Source: Pseudoalteromonas sp. Scap06 (GTDB lineage: Bacteria; Pseudomonadota; Gammaproteobacteria; Enterobacterales; Alteromonadaceae). From it: a DNA stretch of 64,000 nt. Shown here piece after piece: positions 1 through 8,037 of the stretch. Position numbers and translations under genes: made by a program. The stretch lies in NCBI RefSeq assembly GCF_013394165.1, contig NZ_CP041330.1:2596501-2660500 (forward strand), written 5' to 3'. Below the pieces are notes generated by a model. The model was not told the origin of the DNA and ran no database searches. It was given only the letters and a program-made list of their open reading frames with translations. The stretch's first letter is position 1, and each line of letters begins with the position of its first letter.

Positions 1-792
1 GAAGTAATGGCTGTGAGTAAATCGCTGACTACCATTAATTTGAAAGCGTATGTAGATAAAGGCTCATCTCATACTGGGGTCGATTTTTTTACTCTTTTAA
101 TAAGTAGCAATAAACAAAAATTAAAAGTAGCAGAAGAATCACCTAAAGTACCCGGGCTTTCTACAGCACTTAGAAATATGGTAACCAAAACGCTTTGCCA
201 GTTTCCGATTTATTTACATAAATCAATGGCGCATTTTGAAATTGGCGCTATGGGATTTGGTTTATATCCAAGCCCACTGCATATTATTTTGCAAAATTTT
301 TCCTTATTAAATGCTAAAACAGACTTATCGGATATTATTACTAAAGCGCATATTATTGATGTGATCACCCCTAATATTAAAGAGCGTACCCGCCAAGATC
401 CGCCATTAGAGTTTAGTTTAATAATTAACTTTGATCCTAAAAAAGATAATATAGCGGATGCTATTACCAGCCAATGTGTTTTAGGTACTGACTGCAGCGA
501 GTTTAAACAGCAAGTAAGAAAAGGGCTTAAATCTGAGCTGATTTTTATAATGCGTTTATATATTTCACGCACTGGTCGACTCGATACTGACTACCTAGCA
601 AACGAGCTAAAATACGTCAGCCAATACGCAATTCACAAGGCCAAAGACTTAGAGGATGCTTTGTGGTCTGTATCAGGTGTTGGCGATATTATTGATGTCA
701 GTGATGAAGCGCTTGAGCATTTAGCGCTCAACCAACAACAGGTTGAGCAAATGTCTAGACGAAAGCTCATCTGGTTAAATCGTTTACGTTAA
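1..792 (+). CDS. Hypothetical protein, 3' part of a gene cut by the window edge
   Basis: The reading frame is open to base 1, so the ATG at 7 is probably internal and the gene begins outside the window. About 263 residues are visible. I see no signal peptide, membrane segment or catalytic motif; the sequence is mixed alpha/beta with a charged C-terminus ending near RRKLIWLNRLR. It converges on serB, overlapping its 3' end by 4 bp. In Vibrio a large PilZ-domain protein (PlzD type) lies next to serB, so this could be the C-terminal part of such a protein. That is a context guess only: no PilZ RxxxR or D/NxSxxG motif is visible in this part. Confidence 0.6.
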   Translation, partial: EVMAVSKSLTTINLKAYVDKGSSHTGVDFFTLLISSNKQKLKVAEESPKVPGLSTALRNMVTKTLCQFPIYLHKSMAHFEIGAMGFGLYPSPLHIILQNFSLLNAKTDLSDIITKAHIIDVITPNIKERTRQDPPLEFSLIINFDPKKDNIADAITSQCVLGTDCSEFKQQVRKGLKSELIFIMRLYISRTGRLDTDYLANELKYVSQYAIHKAKDLEDALWSVSGVGDIIDVSDEALEHLALNQQQVEQMSRRKLIWLNRLR

Positions 793-1841
793 ACCTTTGA
801 TGTGTTTAGCGGAACCGCCAGCATATATAACAGTTGCAATAACGAGCCTTGGCAAATAGCTGCTTGGGCTTGCTCAACTACTTTTGGTTTACCATGTACA
901 GCAACGCCTAAGCCAGCTTGAGCCATCATTTTTAAATCGTTTGCGCCATCGCCAATGGCAACCGTTTGGCATTTTTCAAGCCCCAGCTTTTGTTGTAGCG
1001 AGTTTAAAACAACCGCTTTTTGCTCAGCATCAACAATCCCACCTAACACTTTACCTGTTAGTTTATCGTCTTTAAATTCAAGCACATTGGCATGCACTTC
1101 ATCTAAATTAATCAGCTCCTGTACTCGCTCAGCAAACGGCACAAAACCGCCCGATGCAATCGCTAAATACCAATCATGGTGTTTTAAAATTTGGCATAAC
1201 GCTTTAATACCGGGCATTAAAGGCAGTGTACTTTTAAGCTCATCAATTAAACTCTTTTCAATGCCTTCAAGCTTAGCAACACGCTGATATAAGCTTTCAC
1301 TAAAATCAAGCTTGCCTGCCATTGCCTGCGCGGTCACGCTGGCAACCTCGTCATATACATTCGCCAAGCGTGCAATTTCATCAATACACTCAATAGTAAT
1401 GGCTGTTGAATCCATATCCATTACTAATAACCCAGGTTTTTGTAAATCAGGGGGACAGGTTACTTGCACTAACTGACACGCCAAGGTATTTGCAAAAGTT
1501 TGAAGTTCAAGTGGATTTATTACACGCTCTGCATTTTCTATATAAAAACATAATGCCGGAGATAACCCTAAATCTGGCTGATATTGACAAATAGCCGTTA
1601 CTTTTTGCTGGTGAGCCGCAAAGAACTCAATAATGCTATTAATATGCTGAATATTAAAATCACCGCCAAAGGCAATACTAAATAACCCGTGGTTTCTGTT
1701 TGGTGTTGTATTTAGTGGTGTAAAAACACCTTGTTGGTAGCTAAACCATTTATTAAGAATAAGTGATGATGATAATAGCTCAGCGCTTTGCTGTGCCATG
1801 TTCGCGTTCGACATGGGATCTCCGTTTATATTTCCTGACAT
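789..1841 (-). CDS. serB: Phosphoserine phosphatase SerB
   Basis: SerB hydrolyses O-phospho-L-serine to serine, the last step of serine synthesis, in the cytoplasm. The 350-residue product has the HAD-family nucleophile motif DMDSTAITIECIDE around residue 142, the downstream SGGF motif and the GDGAND metal-binding motif near the C-terminus. The N-terminal 130 residues match the extension seen in gammaproteobacterial SerB. It is divergent from ytjB, as in E. coli, with about 115 bp between the starts. An alternative start exists at the second Met (MSNANMAQQ), nine codons downstream. Identification is firm. Confidence 0.96.
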   Translation of the reverse strand: MSGNINGDPMSNANMAQQSAELLSSSLILNKWFSYQQGVFTPLNTTPNRNHGLFSIAFGGDFNIQHINSIIEFFAAHQQKVTAICQYQPDLGLSPALCFYIENAERVINPLELQTFANTLACQLVQVTCPPDLQKPGLLVMDMDSTAITIECIDEIARLANVYDEVASVTAQAMAGKLDFSESLYQRVAKLEGIEKSLIDELKSTLPLMPGIKALCQILKHHDWYLAIASGGFVPFAERVQELINLDEVHANVLEFKDDKLTGKVLGGIVDAEQKAVVLNSLQQKLGLEKCQTVAIGDGANDLKMMAQAGLGVAVHGKPKVVEQAQAAICQGSLLQLLYMLAVPLNTSKV

Positions 1842-1956
1842 TTAGCTCATTGATAATAAGGATATGAGATACAAAATTCGCCATCAGGGGGGATTTAGGG
1901 TTATAGTGTAGTTGTAACATCAAATCAAAATGCTGTCAGCAGCATAAACGGTGACT

Positions 1957-2577
1957 ATGAAAAATAACCATCTTAAAAATCCACTTACAGCCTCGCAAAA
2001 AAAGCGTCTAATTCGTTTATTATTGGCCGCTGGCTGCTTTGTATTATTAAGCTGGGTAGGAATAAACAGTAGCTTTCAAAGCCATCAACTACTATATGAT
2101 AGTGCTGATAGTGCAGCCAAGTCACTCACTCAGTTTATGGCACTGAATGCCAAAAACCCGCTGATAGAGAAAAACAAATCGCAGCTCACCACCTTGTGCA
2201 ACAATATCAGTAAAGATGAGTTTGTTCTTTCAGCCACCATTTATGATAAACAAGGTGTAGTGCTTGCAAGCAGCGATAATTGGCAATCACATCATGTATA
2301 TGGCTTACTACCAGACTCATCGCCTGGCATTAGTAAGTTAAAAACACCGTTTGTTGAACAAGTTATTTCTGACGACAATCGCCCTATTGGCTTTGTATCT
2401 ATTACCTATTTAACGCGTGCTGCGGTATCTTCAAGCCATAATCATTTTCACGATTTAGGCCGCCAAGTATTACTTATGCTAGTGATTGCTTGTATTTTTA
2501 CTTGGCAATTAGGCCGAGGGTTAAAACGCTGGCAAGTAAATCGTTATATACAAAAAACGTCAGAGCACGAATCATAA
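1957..2577 (+). CDS. ytjB: YtjB/AhpA (Smp) family membrane protein
   Basis: This is a small inner-membrane protein of the YtjB (Smp/AhpA) family, which in E. coli is also divergent from serB. Two hydrophobic segments are visible, at about residues 23-40 (LLAAGCFVLLSW) and 168-184 (VLLMLVIACIFTWQL), enclosing a periplasmic region of about 125 residues that resembles a small sensor domain. I chose the ATG at 1957 because GGTG sits five bases upstream; a GTG two codons earlier is possible. The molecular function is not established. Its 3' end overlaps the convergent TatD-family gene by 34 bp. Confidence 0.8.
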   Translation: MKNNHLKNPLTASQKKRLIRLLLAAGCFVLLSWVGINSSFQSHQLLYDSADSAAKSLTQFMALNAKNPLIEKNKSQLTTLCNNISKDEFVLSATIYDKQGVVLASSDNWQSHHVYGLLPDSSPGISKLKTPFVEQVISDDNRPIGFVSITYLTRAAVSSSHNHFHDLGRQVLLMLVIACIFTWQLGRGLKRWQVNRYIQKTSEHES

Positions 2578-3311
2578 AGCTGCTCAGCTAATCGATATTT
2601 ATCGCTATTTGACTTTAAAGCATAGAGCGCATCAAACACCTTAGGAATATGCAATGGGGTATTTATTTCTCCCTGATAACCATTTAGCGGCATTGAAGGT
2701 GAGTCAGTTTCCAGCACTAAATGCTGTGACTCAAGCTTTGCTACAACCGCACGAGTTTTAGCAGCCCGCTCATAGGTGATAACCCCACCCACTCCAAGCT
2801 TAAAGCCCATTTTTATATAATACTGTGCTTGTTGTATTGAGCCTGAAAAAGCATGGATCACACCGCCATTCTTAGGTTTACAACGCTTAAACGATTGCGC
2901 TATTAAATCATGGCTTTGTCTGTGATGCACAATCAGCGGTAACTCTAGCTCATTAGCAAGCGCTATTTGTTGCTCAAACAGAAAGGTTTGTTTTTCAAGG
3001 TTTTCGATACTGCGATCTAGCCCGCATTCCCCAATAGCCACAAGCTGAGTTTTGTTTGTTTTAGCAAAGTTATACAGTGATTCTAAGTGCGATTGCTGAT
3101 GTTGCTCTAAAAAATAAGGATGTAGCCCTGCAGCTATTCTAATTTGTGGGTAGGTTGCTTTAAACTCGAGTAGTTTTTGAGACTGCGCCAAGCTAATGCC
3201 TGGCACAATAAATTGATTAATGCCCTTTGCTACACAGGCATTAATAAGCGATTCCCGATTTGTATCAAACTCACTAAAATCGAGATGACAGTGTGAGTCT
3301 ATAAATTGCAA
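2544..3311 (-). CDS. TatD family metal-dependent hydrolase (nuclease)
   Basis: This 255-residue protein has the TatD amidohydrolase fold signatures: the N-terminal metal-binding DSHCHLD, the central GECGLD, HHRQSHD and HAFSGS, and the C-terminal ETDSPSMP. TatD-family proteins are cytoplasmic Mg-dependent nucleases or related phosphoesterases; the exact substrate of this paralogue (YjjV/TatD/YcfH types) cannot be set from sequence alone. E. coli yjjV lies near serB/ytjB, which favours a YjjV-type assignment. It lies 13 bp downstream of pdxH on the same strand and is probably co-transcribed. Confidence 0.88.
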   Translation of the reverse strand: MQFIDSHCHLDFSEFDTNRESLINACVAKGINQFIVPGISLAQSQKLLEFKATYPQIRIAAGLHPYFLEQHQQSHLESLYNFAKTNKTQLVAIGECGLDRSIENLEKQTFLFEQQIALANELELPLIVHHRQSHDLIAQSFKRCKPKNGGVIHAFSGSIQQAQYYIKMGFKLGVGGVITYERAAKTRAVVAKLESQHLVLETDSPSMPLNGYQGEINTPLHIPKVFDALYALKSNSDKYRLAEQLYDSCSDVFCI

Positions 3312-3324
3312 AACCAGTAGCCAA

Positions 3325-3963
3325 CTAAGGGTTTAAGCGGGTTATTTGCCAGCTATTGTCGGCTTGACGCAGATACATAAAGCGATCATGTAAACGATGC
3401 GCTCCGCCTTGCCAAAACTCGATTTTTTGCGGCACAACACAATACCCGCCCCAAAAGTCAGGGAGCGGAATTTCACCTTTAGCGAACTTGTTTTTCATGT
3501 TGGTAAAGGTTTCCATTAGCACTTTACGCGACGAAATTGGACGACTTTGTTGCGACGCCCATGCGGCTAATTGACTTTCTTTAGGTCGAGATAAAAAGTA
3601 TTTAGCAACAGCCGATGTAGGTAATGGCTGCGCTTCACCATACACAATTACTTGGCGATCCATAGGGTGCCATGGAAAGTGCAAGGAAATTTTGTTATTG
3701 CCTTTTAGTTCTTGCGCTTTACGTGAACCGGTATTAGTAAAAAACACAAAACCGTTATCATCTAAATGCTTTAGCAACACAATACGCTGTGAAGGCTGAC
3801 CGGTTTCATCGACCGTAGCGACCACCATTGCTGTAGGATCAGGCAAGTTACTACCAACAGCATGCTCAAGCCACGTTTCAAACTGCTTAAACGGATCATC
3901 AAGCAAGTTGTCTTCACTAAGCGCATCTTGCAGGTATTCACGACGAATATCTTCGAGTTTCAT
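3325..3963 (-). CDS. pdxH: Pyridoxamine 5'-phosphate oxidase PdxH
   Basis: PdxH is an FMN-dependent oxidase that converts pyridoxine or pyridoxamine 5'-phosphate to pyridoxal 5'-phosphate. The 212 residues match the family length (about 210-218). Visible family features are the FMN-binding segment [19 protein letters not shown], the SRKAQEL stretch, the [12 protein letters not shown] region and the C-terminal [14 protein letters not shown] active-site region ending in RLNP. It is upstream of the TatD-family gene. The upstream 320 bp contain two hairpin elements rather than a gene. Confidence 0.96.
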   Translation of the reverse strand: MKLEDIRREYLQDALSEDNLLDDPFKQFETWLEHAVGSNLPDPTAMVVATVDETGQPSQRIVLLKHLDDNGFVFFTNTGSRKAQELKGNNKISLHFPWHPMDRQVIVYGEAQPLPTSAVAKYFLSRPKESQLAAWASQQSRPISSRKVLMETFTNMKNKFAKGEIPLPDFWGGYCVVPQKIEFWQGGAHRLHDRFMYLRQADNSWQITRLNP

Positions 3964-4057
3964 ATCAAATCCTTCTTTAAAAGCTATCAGCTACAAAATT
4001 GGTGAACATTCCGAACAGTGTCAATATAAAATTATCTGCAAGTGTAGGCGTGCTAGC

Positions 4058-4132
4058 AAGGCGGTAAAACTATTTATGTCAAGGAGCATACGGTTTGTAT
4101 GTGACTTAGGCTAAATAATTTTACCAACGCAG
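4058..4132. repeat. ERIC-like palindromic element, copy 1
   Basis: This is a 75-bp hairpin element. It begins AAGGCGG, has a 13-bp stem GGTAAAACTATTT (4063-4075) pairing with AAATAATTTTACC (4113-4125) with one mismatch, a central GAGCATACGGTTTGTATGTGA, and ends AACGCAG (4126-4132). The ends and the centre resemble the enterobacterial ERIC/IRU repeat (AAGGCGG, GAGCTTAC/GTAAGTGA, AACGCAG). It is non-coding, in the 320-bp gap between pdxH and argS. Confidence 0.7.
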
Positions 4133-4184
4133 CTAAAGCGAACTACACGCAGCAGACGCTCACCTAAGTAGTTTAGTCTAAGAT

Positions 4185-4259
4185 AAGGCGGACACTCGAC
4201 TTATCCCTATGAGCATACGTAGTTGTATGTGATTAGGGTCAGTCGAGTGGACAACGCAG
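4185..4259. repeat. ERIC-like palindromic element, copy 2
   Basis: This element has the same length and orientation as the neighbouring copy. It begins AAGGCGG (4185-4191), has a stem CACTCGAC (4193-4200) pairing with GTCGAGTG (4242-4249) that continues through CCCTA/TAGGG, a central GAGCATACGTAGTTGTATGT followed by GA, and ends AACGCAG (4253-4259). Its outer stem is unrelated in sequence to that of copy 1, yet is complementary within itself. Confidence 0.7.
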
Positions 4260-4283
4260 TATTAGATTAAAATACGACGGTGA

Positions 4284-6026
4284 TTACATTTGCTCCATGA
4301 CTTCGATACCTAGTAGATCTAAGCCTGTGCGCAGCGTATCTGCCACTAAATTACACAACACTAAACGACTATCACGAACACTTGGCTCTACGCCCTCTTT
4401 AAGTACTGGGCAAGCTTCGTAGAATGTCATATATAGGCTAGCTAGTTCGTATAAGTAACCACATAATACGTGCGGTGTGGCTTCATTGATCATCAGATCA
4501 AGAACTTCTTCTAACTGCAATAATTTAAGCGCGAGCGTTTTCTCTTGCGGCTCAATAATGCTCACATCAGCCTTTAAGCTTGCAGCATCAACACCTGACT
4601 TACGGAAAATACTGCGAACACGCGTATACGCATATTGTAAGTAAGGGGCTGTTGCGCCTTCAAAGCTTAGCATGCTGTCCCAGTTGAAGATGTAATCGCT
4701 GGTACGATGCTTAGAAAGGTCAGCATATTTAACTGCGCCAATACCCACTTTACGTGCAATTTCACTACGGTCTTCGTCAGATAAATCTGATTCACGCTCA
4801 GCGAGTTTAGCTGCTGCGCGAGTAATTGACTCTTCAAGTAAATCAGCTAATTTTACCGTGCCGCCTGTACGGGTTTTAAATGGTTTGCCATCAGCACCCA
4901 TCATGGTGCCAAATGGGCAAAACTCGTAACTGGTTTCATCACGTAATAAACCAGCTTTACGCGCAGTAAGCTCCACTTGATTAAAGTGAAGGCTCTGGCG
5001 CGCATCAACAAATATTAAAATACGCTCAGCGCCTAGTTTGTTTGAACGGTAATCACACGCGGCTAAATCTGTGGTTGCATATAAGAAGCCGCCACCTGAT
5101 TTTTGCACGATAAACGCTGAAGGCTCACCGTCTTTATTTGCCAGCTCATCTAAAAATACCACTTGTGCGCCTTGCGACTCTACTGCAATATTTTTATCTT
5201 TTAATAGGCTAATAATATCGTTAAGTTCACTGTTATAAGCACTTTCAGCCATAATATCGGCAGGCGTAAGGGTTACATTTAAACGCTTGTATACTTCTTC
5301 AGAGTGCTTCACTGAAGTGGCAATAAATAGTTTCCACAGTTTTTCACAGTGAGCGTCGCCACCTTGCAGTTTAACTACGTAGTTACGTGCTTTATCGGCA
5401 AAGCCTTCTTCGTCATCAAAACGCTTTTTAGCATCGCGGTAAAAGGTTTCTAAGTCAGCAAGCGCAACAGTGTCTAAATCAACACCTTGGTTAATTTGAT
5501 CTTCTAAATGCGCAATCAACATGCCAAACTGTGTGCCCCAATCACCCATGTGATTTTGACGTACAACGGTATCGCCTCTAAATTCAAGTGCGCGTACTAC
5601 CGCATCACCAATAATAGTTGAGCGTAAGTGACCTACGTGCATTTCTTTTGCAAGGTTAGGCGATGAGTAATCAACCACTACTTTTTGTGGTTTGGGGTGC
5701 TCGTTTACTGCAAGTTTTGCGTGGTTATTAGCGGCTTGTACGCTTTGTGCTAAAAACTCAGGCTTTAAGTGAATATTAATAAAACCAGGGCCAGCAATTT
5801 CAGTTTTTTCGGCAATGTCGCTTACATCTAACTGATCAATAATTTTTTGCGCCAATTCACGTGGGTTACTTTTCATTTTTTTAGCTGCGCCCATCGCGCC
5901 ATTAATTTGGTAATCACCAAACTGTGGACGTGTGCTTTGCGTAACCGCTGGGTTAGTATCTTCTGGTAGGCCTGCGGCGGTCATAGCGGCAATGGCTTTT
6001 TCTACTAAAATAGTACGAATATTCAT
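4284..6026 (-). CDS. argS: Arginyl-tRNA synthetase ArgS
   Basis: ArgS charges tRNA-Arg with arginine in the cytoplasm. The 580-residue protein has the N-terminal Add1-type domain, the class I HIGH-equivalent motif HVGHLRST (about residue 122), and the C-terminal anticodon-binding DALR region with the terminal LGIEVMEQM characteristic of the family. The KMSKS motif is degenerate ([13 protein letters not shown]), which is usual for ArgS. The start ATG at 6026 is preceded by an AGGTAAA stretch. It follows prfC on the same strand after 62 bp. Confidence 0.97.
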   Translation of the reverse strand: MNIRTILVEKAIAAMTAAGLPEDTNPAVTQSTRPQFGDYQINGAMGAAKKMKSNPRELAQKIIDQLDVSDIAEKTEIAGPGFINIHLKPEFLAQSVQAANNHAKLAVNEHPKPQKVVVDYSSPNLAKEMHVGHLRSTIIGDAVVRALEFRGDTVVRQNHMGDWGTQFGMLIAHLEDQINQGVDLDTVALADLETFYRDAKKRFDDEEGFADKARNYVVKLQGGDAHCEKLWKLFIATSVKHSEEVYKRLNVTLTPADIMAESAYNSELNDIISLLKDKNIAVESQGAQVVFLDELANKDGEPSAFIVQKSGGGFLYATTDLAACDYRSNKLGAERILIFVDARQSLHFNQVELTARKAGLLRDETSYEFCPFGTMMGADGKPFKTRTGGTVKLADLLEESITRAAAKLAERESDLSDEDRSEIARKVGIGAVKYADLSKHRTSDYIFNWDSMLSFEGATAPYLQYAYTRVRSIFRKSGVDAASLKADVSIIEPQEKTLALKLLQLEEVLDLMINEATPHVLCGYLYELASLYMTFYEACPVLKEGVEPSVRDSRLVLCNLVADTLRTGLDLLGIEVMEQM

Positions 6027-6088
6027 TATATTATTTACCTTTATAAGCCCGCCAAAGCAGGCTTTGTGTTAATTCTAGTTGGTCAGTT

Positions 6089-7678
6089 CTAGTTTTCACG
6101 CGTGTGGTTAAATGTCACTTCAGGGTAACGCTCAGTCGACAAATTAAGGTTTACACGACTCGGCGCGATGTAAGTTAAATTATCGCCACCATCGAGTGCT
6201 AAGTTGCTTTCGCACTTACGCTTAAACTCTTCAAACTTTTTAACATCATCACAGCTAACCCAGCGGGCTGTATTTACATTAACGCTTTCGTAAATTGCAT
6301 CAACGTTGTACTCAGCTTTTAAACGCGCTACAACCACATCAAACTGCAACACACCTACCGCACCTACAATTAAGTCATTATTAATTAATGGTCTGAATAC
6401 TTGTACTGCGCCCTCTTCTGAAAGCTGTACCAACCCTTTTAATAACTGTTTTTGTTTTAATGGATCGCGCAGGCGAATTCGGCGGAACAGTTCAGGGGCG
6501 AAGTTTGGAATACCGCTAAACTTAATTTTTTCACCTTGGGTAAAAGTATCACCAATTTGAATCGTACCGTGGTTGTGTAATCCAATGATATCACCAGCGT
6601 AAGCATCAGCCGCACGCTCACGATCGCCCGCCATAAAGGTTACCGCATCAGAAATACTAACTTGTTTACCGATACGCACATGATTCATTTTCATGCCTTG
6701 GCTATATTTACCCGATACAATACGCATAAAGGCAATACGGTCGCGGTGCTTTGGATCCATGTTAGCCTGAATTTTAAATACAAACCCAGTGAAGTTTTCT
6801 TCTGTGGCTACAACTTGGCGATCTTCAGTCTCACGTGGTAATGGGGTTGGCGCCCATTGAGTTAACCCATCTAAAACATGATCTACACCAAAGTTACCAA
6901 GTGCGGTACCAAAATACACAGGCGATAACTCACCCGCTAAGAATAGATCTAAATCAAATTCGTGTGATGCACCAATAACCAACTCTAACTCGTCACGTAA
7001 TTGCGCTGCAAGTTCATCACCAATGGCTTGGTCAAGCTCAGGGTTATCGAGCCCTTTAATGCTGCGTACTTCTTGAATAGTGTGACCTTGACCCGTTTTA
7101 TATAAAATGGTCTCTTCGTTATGGATATGGTAAACACCTTTAAACTCTTTACCACAGCCAATGGGCCAAGTAACAGGTGCACAGGCAATATTTAGCTCTG
7201 TTTCTACTTCATCGAGTAGTTCCATTGGGTCGCGAATATCACGGTCACATTTATTCATAAAGGTAACAATAGGCGTGGTACGCAGGCGTGTTACTTCCAT
7301 TAGCTTACGGGTACGTTCTTCTACACCTTTAGCAGCATCAATGACCATTAAACACGAATCTACCGCGGTTAAAGTTCGGTATGTATCTTCAGAGAAGTCT
7401 TCGTGTCCTGGGGTATCAAGTAAATTAACTAACGCATTGTTATATGGAAATTGCATTACAGAGGTAGTAACAGAAATACCACGCTCTTTTTCCATTTCCA
7501 TCCAATCCGACTTAGCATGCTGATTAGAACCACGGCCTTTAACCGTTCCAGCTTTTTGAATTGCTTGTCCGAATAACAATACTTTTTCAGTGATAGTGGT
7601 TTTACCCGCATCCGGATGCGAGATGATCGCAAAGGTACGGCGTTTATTAATTTCGCTAAGGAGATTTTGGTCTGCCAT
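6089..7678 (-). CDS. prfC: Peptide chain release factor 3 (RF3)
   Basis: RF3 is a translational GTPase that recycles RF1 and RF2 from the ribosome after termination. The 529 residues match the family. Visible GTPase motifs are G1 HPDAGKTT, the [21 protein letters not shown] switch region, G3 DTPGHEDF and G4 NKCD. The C-terminal half carries the RF3-specific domains with [15 protein letters not shown]. The gene is divergent from the sensor kinase at 8038. A hairpin (AGCCCGCC... at 6046-6063) lies between it and argS but has no clear U-tract. Confidence 0.96.
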   Translation of the reverse strand: MADQNLLSEINKRRTFAIISHPDAGKTTITEKVLLFGQAIQKAGTVKGRGSNQHAKSDWMEMEKERGISVTTSVMQFPYNNALVNLLDTPGHEDFSEDTYRTLTAVDSCLMVIDAAKGVEERTRKLMEVTRLRTTPIVTFMNKCDRDIRDPMELLDEVETELNIACAPVTWPIGCGKEFKGVYHIHNEETILYKTGQGHTIQEVRSIKGLDNPELDQAIGDELAAQLRDELELVIGASHEFDLDLFLAGELSPVYFGTALGNFGVDHVLDGLTQWAPTPLPRETEDRQVVATEENFTGFVFKIQANMDPKHRDRIAFMRIVSGKYSQGMKMNHVRIGKQVSISDAVTFMAGDRERAADAYAGDIIGLHNHGTIQIGDTFTQGEKIKFSGIPNFAPELFRRIRLRDPLKQKQLLKGLVQLSEEGAVQVFRPLINNDLIVGAVGVLQFDVVVARLKAEYNVDAIYESVNVNTARWVSCDDVKKFEEFKRKCESNLALDGGDNLTYIAPSRVNLNLSTERYPEVTFNHTREN

Positions 7679-8037
7679 TAAAAAGGTTCTTTTAGTTGAT
7701 ATACGGATGTATTTATATTTTAGTATGCTGAGCTTTTAAGGCTAAAAACAAGCTAACCTCTAAAGCTCAACATACCCCAACAAGAACCCAAATTAGTTCT
7801 TGTGATGCTATCCGTTAAGTTAATCGTAATTGAAGACTATTTTCGCTGATCTTGGCGCTATAAACAATCAATGGTTAGTTATTAACGGATCTTTTTTAAT
7901 GAAGCGATTAATATTGGTGTTTCCAATTATTATTAACAATATCGATATAAATTGCCCACTAACTTAACACCAAGCTTGAGTAATAATGCTGTAAATCATA
8001 TTATTGGTCAATTACATGGAAGATTTGATGTTGGGTA
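7679..8037. other. Divergent intergenic region with two hairpins
   Basis: This 359-bp gap lies between the divergent prfC and the sensor kinase and must hold the promoters for both. I see an imperfect hairpin with arms GTATGCTGAGCTTTT (from 7723) and the complement ending at 7775, and directly after it a perfect 7-bp hairpin CAAGAAC/GTTCTTG (7781-7802). Neither has a U-tract. No coding region of useful length and no recognisable operator was found. Confidence 0.5.

Noticed and set aside
210..572. 120-codon minus-strand frame inside the first gene
   Set aside because: It is antisense to a frame with normal protein composition, has no ribosome-binding site and no recognisable features.
6046..6063. 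Terminator between prfC and argS
   Set aside because: The hairpin is sound but is followed by TATAAAGG on the coding strand, with no run of T, so read-through is likely.
6985..7523. Several frames of 67-120 codons overlapping prfC
   Set aside because: They are other-frame and antisense readings of the strongly conserved prfC.
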